Shown piece after piece: positions 49,801 through 61,800 of a DNA stretch of 64,000 bases (position 1 is the stretch's first letter; each line of letters begins with the position of its first letter). The translations under genes were made by a program, and so were the position numbers. The DNA is from Dromaius novaehollandiae (Eukaryota > Chordata > Aves > Casuariiformes > Dromaiidae): NCBI RefSeq assembly GCF_036370855.1, contig NC_088132.1, forward strand, positions 58,814,841 to 58,878,840, read 5' to 3'. The notes under the pieces are model-generated. The model worked only from the letters and a program-made list of their open reading frames with translations. It searched no databases and had not been told where the DNA came from.

Positions 49801-52800
49801 CCTGTTTAGTCTTTTGCATAGGTAAAATATTGTACTCTCCTTGATCTGCCTACATTTCATCATGCTGTGTTTCTGAAGCTTGTTTTCAGTATTGTGTGAG
49901 GATTGCTGATAAAGCTCTTGAGTTTTGGTAGCCCAGATTATTTATAGACTTGTACATTAAAAAAAAAAACAACCTTGAACTGAACCATAACAAGTTCAAG
50001 TGCATATCTCTTTCTAGTATACAGAGAGTAATACAGAGAGTATTATAAAATTTTTTCCTGATTTGCAGGTAGAAAAAATAACTGGCCACCTCTTCCTGAG
50101 AATTTTCCAGTGGGTCCATGTTTCTATCAGGACTTTTCTGTGGACATTCCTGTAGAATTCCAGAAGACAGTGAAGATTATGTACTATTTGTGGATGTGTA
50201 AGTATTTTTTAACAGAAAAAACAAAATGTCTATTCAAACTTGATGATCCATGCCTGCTAATTTGAATTTTGCAACATCTGTAGTGAAAAATGTATTTTTT
50301 AATCCAGAAGTCAGATGATGAAGTGAAATCTTTGTGTTAGCTTCATATTTAAGAGTATTGAATTATTTCATAAAAAACTTTGATGGAAGAAAGGGGAAAG
50401 TATTACCCTAAAATATCTTTGTTGTAATAAAACAATCTCTGAGCATTTATTACCTAAAAAACAGTTTTACTGTTTTTAAAATCAGCTTATATATTAAGAA
50501 ATCTAATTCACAGTATTTATGAGACTTGTGAGTGTAAAACGTGCAATGTTCATTTGTCTAAAACTTAATACAGTTTTAGTCTATTTAGAAAAATAAATAG
50601 TATAACATAAATTAGCAGAAGAAACAGTCCATGTTATAACTATTCTTTGTACAGCACAAGTGCTCTAAACGGTCTTTGAGGGGTTAATTTTGCATTCATT
50701 CAGGTGCTGTGTTTTGATAGGAAAAATGCTGGATGAATCAAATGTACAAATGCCATGACCTTTGTTTCTTCTGTCTTGTCCAGTGTGATGAGAGCTTAAT
50801 AAGTACCCTGAGACTGAGGAAATTCCAAAGGTTTAGCTGTTTTGATGCCATTAAATATATTTTAGTTTGCTAAGGGAATGTGAATTGCAGCCTTTTTCTG
50901 TATTTTTTTCAGGGTTTCAGATTTAACAGGTCTGAATATTTTACCTGTTAATTTGGTAACCTTATTGTTGTGATTGAACCATATATTTGAATCATGTAAA
51001 ATAAGCAGTCAGCACTGAATCAAGTGAATTTCACTTCATTATCTACAGCTTTATCTACTATCTTCAAATAAGTAACTGAATAAATCCTATTGTAGAATGT
51101 GAGGTTAGTCACTCTCATAAATCTGACAGACATTTAAGATTCATATCAAGTCTAAAATCATGGGCTCCAAAATTTTAGAATAGTTAATAACTTTGGCCAT
51201 TTGCAGGATTGAGTTCTAAAAGTGCTGTATGTTTTAAACGCAAAGTGAAGTTGGTTAATGAGAATTGGAGTATTAATACTCTTTTTCTTTTTTTCCCTTC
51301 TTATGGCAATAAATTAAGAAAACAGTGGTGTTATAATATTTCAAAACAGATGAGAATTCTGCCTTCATTTTAAGCTGACAGATTTTATTCTAGGTAGACT
51401 GAGATTTTAACTGAGTCTCCTTGTTCTTTTCCTTCTTTAGCCCTCATTCTCTATCTCTGTCTTAGAGATCACTAAGGAAGGAAGTAAGAGGGCATACTAA
51501 AGGAAAAGAAAAAATGAAATGAGGAAGCCTGAAGAATATTGCAGGCTAAAGATAATGGTTGAATACAGAGCTCCCTGCCTTAGGGCTGGCTGTTCAGTCA
51601 GTGCTTGTGACTCCTCTTTTTCAGGGATATACCTACATGGTTTGGCTCATGCTTCATTAGAGTTGCTGTGCTTCCTTAAGGGATGCACTCATTGCCACAG
51701 CAAACCAACCTGCTTCTGCTTGTTGCTCTGTTCTGTATTTTACAGAGCTTCCTAGGTCTTGTAAGGCCTAGAGGTCCATGAAGATAATGACATTCAGATA
51801 AAACTAGTTCCAGCTGCTAAGCACTTCATAATTGTAGGTTAGTTTTCCTGCCCCTCTTCAGCAACCCTAAGAACTCACCCTTTCTATTTCATTTTTTCTG
51901 TGTTGCCTTGATTAGTAACAATTTTAATATCTTTATTCGTAGTCTTTATGTTTCTGAGGAAACCTTCTTATCTTTTATGGGATCAATAAACTCTTCCTTG
52001 TATGAGAATAGAGGTCTGCTTGTATTCCAGTCCCAGTGAATTTCTCCACCTTTTCTCTGTTGGTATCAGAAGTCGGAATGGTCTAATTCTTTCATGTGGT
52101 TTTCTCTCTGCACAGAGTTTTTTTCTTCTGAGACTGCCCTCCCTTTTTTTTTTTTTAACTGACTGAGCGCTCTCATGTGTTTGTGAACTACAACAATCAA
52201 AGAGCAGTGGTTTCTGTCAGCTACCAGAGGGGAGCTTTCCTGTACTGTCTTTTTTTTACCACCCATTGCTGTTTTAGTAGGTTGCAGATAGAAGGGCAGT
52301 TTTGCTGGCTTGGTGGCCCTGAGCACTGCTTTATAGATCTTTGTATACTGTTACTAGTGAAGTGCCCCATGTTTGTTGACCTTTATCTGACAAAAAACAT
52401 TTTTGGCTCAAAAGCCTGTGTTTTTCAGTTACTTTCCCACAGCCTGGTAGGATGCAAAATAAGCAGTACTGATTTTCAAGGAATATTTCCTTTTTGAAGT
52501 TAAAACTGAAGAGCTGCTTAATCTCATGGAAAGTTTTTGAGGTATTTGGATTTGTTGTTTTGTATTGTTTGTGAGTGTTTTCCTTTTTCTGTGAACAAGA
52601 CTTAAAAAATTTTTTAAAGACAAATTGCTTAAGCTATAGATTCTGATGAAAATCTACCTTAAGGTGTCAACTGTTACGATATTTATTCCATTTAGGAGAG
52701 TTTTGTTTCATCCCTCCTTCTGTCTGAGGAAATGATCGGTAGCACCTGTATCAGTCTGTGCTGATGTTTGTTTTGCCTGCTTTTGAGGACCTCCGAGGAG

Positions 52801-55800
52801 GGATAATTTGTAAACTCCCAGCTCCCCCCGGCCTCAGCCCGTTCTAGTATGTTGCCATCCTTATCATTAGAAGATGTTTCCTAGCGTATAATTTAATTCT
52901 CCCTTACTGTAATTTATTTTTGTTGTTCTGTCCACTGTTTTTATGGAGAACACATTTTTTCCCCTTAGTCATCCTCTTTTAGCTAAATTAGCATAGTTCA
53001 GTCAGTCTTTCTTTGTAGGTCATCTTTTCTAGACTTCTGATTGTTTTGTTGCTGTCTTGTAGATTCGTCATTTCATCCACTCCAGATTATTACGGGTTTT
53101 TTTAGTGTGTAGCATCCAAAATCAGACAGTGTGGACTGTGTCCAGTATTTCAGCAGTCTTAATATACTGGGTAGAGAGAAAAAAAATACTTCATATATAT
53201 GGTAGGATGTGCTCATGTTCCTGCATCCTTCTGTCAGCAGAAGAAGGTTTGCATCTCGCTGTCTCTCTCTCTCTCATGCAAACTAAAAAGAGCAGAATGG
53301 ACAAGGAACCAAAGCTAGACTATAACTGAAGCCACTCTCATATGATCTGAAGTTGTATGCGATCAAACTTCACCAGCTTCTTCCTCACTTACCAGTTGTC
53401 ATGTGGCAGCAAAATTCTCCATTTTAGGGACATTCTGTTCCAGTTGAGGCATCCCACTGCCGGGTGACTGTCCAGCCGATTCCTGGGGAAAAGCTCGTTC
53501 TTTGCTCAGTGTATCCTAATGAGGACTTTGGTTTCCTCAGAAAAGCCTCAATAAAACATTACTGAAATGAACTGTATTACAAAAATCTATTTCATACAGT
53601 CCCAGATGGGACTGCAAGATAATCTCTATAGTGTAGATGTCAAATAGATCAGTGTAACTTGTGGTCTTTATCCAGAATTCACTTTCAAATACTAATGGGT
53701 GCTAAAACAGTTAATTAAGATGGAGAGTGTGTATCTAAGTAAGATTCTTCTATGGTAGGAAGTTACACTAATAAAAATGAAGTTGTGAGTCTGAATATTT
53801 CATTAAACCAATATAATTTCTCACTCTTCACTCTTACTCTGGCATGAGTGTTCTTTTTTAAACTCACCTTCTTCCTCAGCTAAACTAGAAAAGGGCATTG
53901 TTAGGTCACTTCACATGGCTGTAGCTGTGCTGGTGCGCTGAAGTTGTTGTCATACAGATGTTCTGTGATACAGGGTGCTGCCCAAGCCTTAATGCCTTTC
54001 AGCCCTCAGGTAGTCGTTACCTTGTAATAACTTCTATCACACTTGAATTTGAAGAGAGCAATAGTAGGAAGATACTTAAAACTGTTACCCTGAACATAAA
54101 AACATCTGTCTTCTCATTTAATGGGAAAGTTTATATAGGTCACTTAGTGAATACACCAGCTCAAAGAATGAATGCCTCTCCGTAGCTTGCAAGAGTTAGA
54201 GGAAGGAGAGTGGAGGGAAGAGAGAACAGTCAGTGAAGTCCTGTGTCTTTGTCTGTAGTTTGCTGCTACTGAGTTTTTGCAATTTAGATTACTTGTAACA
54301 GCATTGAAGTACTGAAGTAGACCACTATGTTACCAGTTTTTTTGTGCTAATAAGTATCAGTGGCATGTGTGACATTGTTTCAACCCTCTTCTGCACTGAT
54401 AGTGCTCTCTTAAAACTTGTCCTGTTACCTGTGGAACTGCAAAGAGTACAGCCTATCCGAAAGTTCAAATTCCAGCAGAAGCTGGACCTTTCTAGTAACC
54501 AGTGAGGTCTTCCTTTTTCCAGTAATGACTGGAATGAAAAATAAGTACCACTCAGTGAAGTCTCTTATTTATCAAAGAAAGGTATGGATTTGGATTTGTA
54601 TCCTGTGTTGTACTTTGTGATGCATGCACACAGAATCTCTGAAATGACCTGCTTTGCTGACTTCTTGGAACAATACTAAACTATTTAAATGCATTTTACA
54701 CTCTTTATTTAAAAAGCACAAAGTCTTCCGTTTTTGATGATTCTTACAGGAGAATGTGATTTCTTTGAGGGAAAAGTGCTTTGAGTTTCTTAAGCCCTTC
54801 ATGTAAAGATGTGGGCATTTTAATTTAAGTTTTTTTTCCAGTAAGATGATTTAGGGTTTATTTAAGTACTAGTTAAGAGGGGAAAAAAAACTTTGAAGAG
54901 CCTTTTTTAGAACCTTTGTATGTTATATAAACTTACCAGCTCTTTTGTTAACCTTTCCTAGTAAAGGCAGTGTGGATTAGTGAGAATGTGAATGTATGCA
55001 CAAAACCAAGACTTTGTTTATTTTTTGTTGTGAACCCTTTATGCTACCTAGCTTTTCTATATTTCTCTGAGAAGCAATAAATAAGTAAACCTGTAAGGAA
55101 TAACATGAGCTGTGAGAACTTATAATTTTGAATGACTAAAATGCTTCTCTGAACTTTAAATAAATAAATAAATAACTCTTGGTGCAAGGAACTGTTTGTG
55201 CACTCTTAACCATAAATAATGTACTTTATCCTGGTCCACAAGTACAGAAACTGTCCTTGAGACAACAGAATCACTCCTGAATCACTAGGTATTGCTGAAC
55301 TGAAAGAGAAATGCATTTTCATCTTTTAAGTGTCTGGCAGAACTAACTGCTGTGCCAGATAGCATGAAAATAGTAGTTGCAATGTTTCTTGCTATTGTTA
55401 AAGAGAAAAATATATTTGAAATTAACTGTGAAGTCATCATGCCAGTGCATTTGCTTCAGCAGAGCTTAGATAGTTATCCTCTAATATGATCTGCCAATGA
55501 GAAAATGCCAGTATTGATCTAAGGCTTGGCTACTGAAGAGGCAGATTTAAAGACCATTGGTCTAAGAAATATTTGAATATGCCAAATGGATTTAGGGTTC
55601 TAGAACAGCTCCTCGTGGATTTTGTCTTACTGAGAAACATTGTTACTAAGTAGTTCTTCTGCTTTTTTCTGTGTAAGACAAAGAGTTTTTATCTAAAAGG
55701 ATATTTTTGATTTTTTTTCTTTTAAATTAGAACGTGTACAGTGATAATTTTATGCTGTCTTTATATCACTTGTAATCTTTTCTCTTAAAAAAAATCAAGT

Positions 55801-58800
55801 AGTTACATATTGTAATAAAAAGACTGTAAGGTCTTACATTTATTTAGTTGCCTGGTTGTAAGAGAAAATAACCTGGGTATTGAAAAAGTGGAAATATCTA
55901 TGTCCAGTAATTGCTGTAGAAGAAATACTGGTTACTGCAGCTGTGGAAACCTGTTTTACATTATTTTAATTTTCTTTTTAACTAGTTGATGCCCTAGGCA
56001 TCAAGCCTTTGCTGGAAATTACTCTTAGGAAATGCCTAAGAATGAAAATGTTTTGTGAAAGGTTTTTTTCCTTCACCATATACCTTATATGATTTCTATT
56101 ATAGCTTGGATTTTCTTGTTCATTACTTTCACTTAGGAATTCTGACTTTACCTGAGAGTTAGAAAACTATGTAAAAAACAATTGGCTTATTGCAGAGGGG
56201 ATATTGATTTATTGTTAGCATGACTATGTTTTCTTTACAGTGCTCCATCTATTTGGGTATTATTTTAGCAGTTGAAATAATTCATTGTATAAACATAATT
56301 TAATTAAGACTCTTTTTTGGTTTTGGTTCTACAGTCCATACAGTGACACTGTTTCTTAATATCTTTGGATGTTTGGCCTGGTTTTATGTTGATCCGACAC
56401 GAGGAGTTGATTTTGGATTGAGTATCCTCTGGTTCTTGCTTTTTACTCCTTGTTCTTTTGTCTGCTGGTACAGACCACTTTATGGAGCTTTCAGGTAACA
56501 GCTTCAGCTTGGCTTAAGATATTGAAAAATAAATAAATATATATATCGATTTGCTGAAATTTGTTAATTTTCTAATAGAATTTGCTCAATTATCTTTATG
56601 ATAATCCTTCAACATGTTTTCATTAGAAATAGGTAGTGTATTTGTCGTTAGTTCAGTAGCTGTATCTGAAGCAGATGGCAACATTTAGGAATATCATGGA
56701 ATATTTAAAATATTTATTGCCTCTGCCATTGACATAACATTTGTAGGAAATATTTAACTTTGTATTGGGCTAGTAAGGTTTTTGATGGAAATCCTTATTA
56801 AATTCTCTATCCCTTCACATCAAGAATCTGAGTAGGTTAGTAGTTAAGGGTATATTATTACATGTTTGGTTTGCTGAATGAACTTGCTAAAACTCTACAC
56901 TTAAAATTTTACATTGTTAAGTAACCTACAGCATCTGTTATTGCAGTAGACTGAGTTTCTTAAGAACAAGTAGAGCAAGTATATAGCTGTCAAACTCCAG
57001 TATTTCCTACAGCTTTTAGCAATCTGGATTTCTCAGATTTCACAAGCCTGAGGTGCAGTATCTTTGTGTTTAAAAATGCTGTGGTTGGTTTGCATGCTAA
57101 ATTGAGCATTTCGGTGAAAAATAGCATACAGACATTCTAAAATCTTATACTCTTACAGTATTTCTTGTGGATTGATTTTAATATTGAAGTGAATTCAGGA
57201 TATTGGAAAACTCAATTTAAATACACTAATTTTTGTTGAGAAAGATTGATAGTCATTAACTGCAGATGAACATAACCTTTAGGCTAAATTAGATGGTTTT
57301 TTGCTAACCAAGAATATATTGCTGTACCCACACATCTTTGAACAGTTACATAGTTTATAGTTTCATGTGCTCAATTCTTATATTCTTATGGCTAAAGTAT
57401 GAGCATATTTTTCTTTTACTAGACTAAATTTTGTTCATGACTTGTATCACAGTGTGGGTGCAAATTGAGATCAATAGGAAATATAGAAAATCACCAGCAT
57501 TTTAAAATGGTAGCTTTCATTAATTAATTTTAAACCTTACATGTTCTCTTTTAATAGTGTTGTTTTATATATAATAATTATTTCAAAATTAACTGATTTG
57601 TTGGAGGAGGTGTTCACAGTTTTACATTATTGTTCAGGATTTTAGATCTAGCAGATGTTAGCCTTTCTTAGTGAACATTGATTGTTTGGAGAAAGAAAAC
57701 TACTGCTTTCTTTTTCAACTTTCATTCAGTTTCTCAGCTGAAAATGAAATAGTTATTGAACTGAACAGGTTGAATAAATAGAAATTAAGAAACCCTCTTC
57801 TGCAAAAAGCACTGTTACTGGCAAAATGTAGATCCACATTCTTAACTATTTCAGTGATTTTTACTTTCTTTAGAACTTTGGCAGGAAGCATACCATGTAA
57901 TTATTAGTTTTGATAATAATAAGATGAAGTCTTTATTACAAGTTTTGCTTGTACATTTATTTTAGATATTCTGATTGACTTAAATGTTTCTGGCCTCTGT
58001 CAAGCTGGCATTTTAGTAATTTGAACAGCCAGCATATTTTGTATATTTTGCTTTTAAAGAACAGCTGCTTCAGTATTCTGATCTGCATTTTGTTTTAATA
58101 ATTCCATATTAGATTTTATTTCCTTTCACTAATAAAAGAATTTCCGCCCACACTGACAGTGCTGTAAACATCAGCCTGAAAATAGAGCAGACTTCCATTC
58201 TTCAAGCACTGTAGCAAAACTTACCTGGTTAGTCATAAAAAACCCAGCTATGTTTGGAACAGAATTGTGATGCATACCAAGGAATAGTATATTGCTTTTC
58301 TTACCTCTGTTAGAGATGCAGGAGGCAAAAATACTGTATTATGGAAGAAACAGTTCTCATAATAAACACTTTACAAAACCACAGAATTAATGCCTGATAT
58401 TTCAAGTTACCATCAATAGATTAAACCATGTTTCCTGTAGTTCATATCACAAGAATATTTTACATTGGTACTGCAGTATTTGTCAAAAGGCATTGATTTC
58501 CTGGTGGCTTTAATTTTATTTTTCCCCTCTTTCAGGAGTGACAGTTCATTCAGATTCTTTGTGTTCTTCTTTGTATATATCTGTCAGTTTGCTGTACATG
58601 TACTTCAAGCTGCAGGATTCCAACGGTGGGGAAACTGGTGAGTATTCTGCTTTCTGTAGCATTGTACTATCTATAAAAAGAAAAAAAAAACAAACCCAAA
58701 CCTCATATTTGATACAGAAACTGCATAGACTCTGTGGGTTTTTTTTTTCCCAATAAAATCTTGTGTCACTGGAATTGTTGTGTTTAGCACTCAAAAAAGC

Positions 58801-61800
58801 ATTCTTAGATTGTTCTTAATTAATTGGGAAAAGTGGGTGAAAGATATCCAGAGTGTGTGGTACTTCTGTTATTAGGCTGGTCAAAATCTTATCCTTTAAT
58901 GTAAGCCACTTTGAACTAGTCTTTTATGCATTACCTCCTCTATTTCAGTGGTATGTGGAGATGTTATTTGCTCTATATTTAGAATAAAGACATAACAAAA
59001 CTAAGAGCAAATGAGAATGATTTAGGTGGTAATAATGTACTGTTTATATATTATTCTCTATCATTAGTTATTTGTAATTATAATATTAATATACTTACCA
59101 ATGAAATTTCTGGCTAAAATTTGAAGAACGAGTGGACACTGTATTCAGCTGAATATAGTGGTATATCTTTCATTTAAGTTAATATTATTTGAAAGCTAGT
59201 CTCTTTGTCTGAATCACCTCCTTATTCTGTAATAGTTGATTTTTCTTCTTGATGCTTGTAAGTTAAAAATTGTTTTCCATAAAGCAACCCAAAGTAAGTT
59301 ACTTTTACTTGTAATACAGTTTCTATTTGAAGCTTCAAGGTCTAATATTTAGGTTTTACATGGAAAACCTAGTAGTTTGGAATCAAAGTCACCACTCTTG
59401 CAAGAAAGGTCAATGAATTTGAATTAACTAAAAGCACATAAACACTGATAGGCCAGAGAGCTATGCCTGGCATTCTTGTAGCTGAGTAATGATATTTCTG
59501 TGTAAGAGTGTTTTTTGCAGCTAACCTCCAGATGTATGCAAGTTAGGCAAAACAGTATTGGTTTAGAACTGGGGTGTAAGGAAAAAACGTGTATTATTTT
59601 TGCTGTCAAACACAGTGTTTTGCTTTTCAATAGATACTTCTTGATTGACATGAACAAAATAGTAAGGTAGTTTTAAGGGGCAGCTCTTCAAGTATGTGGA
59701 GTGTGCTTTTCAAAGATTCGTAGGGAAGGGGTAAGATAAGCAGGCAGATCATCCAAAGATGCTAATTACAGAATCTCTTCCCTCTTAATGTTGTGTTTTT
59801 CTTAAGATAACGTTTAATTTCCTGTTTTTGTGGTTTCAAGTTTGGTGTTATAATTTTATGTTGGTGTTAAGATTTTTAAGAATGGGGAGATCTTTAAAGT
59901 AGATTGCTATACTAGTGTCGTCTCTGTCTCTCTGTCTCTCCTTTCATCACCACTCTGCTCAAGAATAATCACCTTTCTCAAGGTTTTGCACATAGTTTCA
60001 CTGCATACATTGGGAAAATAGAATCGAAGTTCAAAACACTTATAAAATAGAAACGTGCTCATTTATAATTTTCATGACTTTTTCATCCAAAATACTCCAA
60101 GTTGATCAGAACCAGGAGGTTATAAAGCTTCTCTAGAGGTGGATACCTGTGGTTGAACAGTTTATGTGTTGTGCTGATAAAGCCTTTTTTTTTTTTTTTC
60201 TTCAGTGGGTGGATTTCATCTCTTACTGGTCTTAATAAGAGTATCCCTGTTGGCATTATGATGATAATCATAGCTGCACTTTTCACAGCATCTGCTGTTA
60301 TCTCATTAGTTATGTTTAAAAAGGTAAGCTACTTATTATTCCACACTTCTGTTTCCTGTGTTTGATCTGGATTGTACTTTCCTGCTTGAGAGAGTTTCTC
60401 TCTCACAAACTAATGGGGATTAAAAGATATACTAGTCTTTTACAGCTCTGCCTTACATATTAACAACTGTGCTTTTATAGTACTTTTTTACTTATACTGT
60501 CATAGACTTAGGAAACACTGTGTTTAAAATGCACTTACTTTCTGCAAATTGAAATATGAAAGAATAGCATGGAGCAAGAGGAGTTGGGAGGTAAGCCCAC
60601 ACTGAAAGTATAGGAGCTACTACCATAAGCTACTAAATATGCAGGTTGTAATTTTCAAATCTGTAGCAATTCCTCAGGCTAAGTGAAGCACAGCCTAATT
60701 CAAATGATTGCTAAGTTTCAGCTCTTATCAAAATCATTCCCATTAATTCCCCAATAGAAAATGCAGATGCCTGGCACCTGGGAAATGCATCTTTATTTCT
60801 CTGCTTATATTATTTAACATTTTGTTGTCAGGTGATGATTGCGTACCATAAAACTTCAGAGAAGGATGCTTTTTCCCCTTGCTTCTCTTTTGCAGATTTC
60901 CATCCAGAAGGCCTAAGTTTAGATACCAGCATGCTAGTAACTTTTTGATGTTGTTTTCATTAAATGTAACCGGGAATTCCTATGCTCATGTGCTGACAAT
61001 TCTAATAATTTTACCTAATTCCTAACTTGAAGTTAGCATGAAATTTTAAGTATAGCCGGGAGATCTTCTGTCTCCTTATTTGCTTTCTGCGTAAATACTC
61101 AGGTGCAGAAGAAAGAAACAAACAAGAAAAATAAATGGTGGAATATTTTTTCTCACACTCTTTCTACCACACACGTCTGGATTTTTTTGGAAAACCTGCA
61201 TGCTGACAGATGACCAGGTGTATCTTTATGGATGAGAAACAGTCACATTTATAAAAAAGAAAGAAGTTACAACATTACTTTTCCTGCTACACTTGAATGA
61301 AAATGTCTTTGCAATATTATTTACAATTTTATTGTTAGCTATTTAATTGTCTACAGATCAGAAATAGCATTTTAATTTTAATACTGAGATAATTGGAAGT
61401 TCCTCAGGATTTGCTTTTTGCTGTACTAGGTATTATAAGCCATATTGTTTAAAATGTTTGTAAGGCATATTGTTTAATATCTCTGCTATTATGTAGAGCT
61501 ATTGGTCATCACAGTAGTATAGCAGATATGTGTCTGTATTATTAGGACATTTTATCCTTCCTAATATTCAGTCATAGCTTAGCTTAGTAGGTTCTTGTGG
61601 ACATGTAAATGACATGATTAGAGACATTAAAATGTGCCTAAAGAACTGGTGTAGAAAAAAGTTAACCAGAATATTGACACAGTGCATTCAAAAAATAATT
61701 TTTTGATTTTGTTTCCTGCTGTTTCTTTTAGCATGCACTTACTAACTCTTCAATGAGTAGGCCAAGCTGTATACAAATTGAGACTGAAAAAGCTTTTGCA

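Larger units (their letters stand above)
50198..56334 (+). other. SCAMP1: SCAMP1 intron 5 (6,137 bp)
   Basis: GTAAGT to CTACAG. It separates the segment before the bilayer from the first full membrane pass. The only recognised insert is an old minus-strand CR1 piece at about 52.86-53.19 kb. A short (TAAA)n tract lies at 55157-55175. Confidence 0.9.

Noticed and set aside
60153..60365. 70-codon frame taken as a stand-alone membrane protein
   Set aside because: It is SCAMP1 exon 8 with flanking intron sequence.
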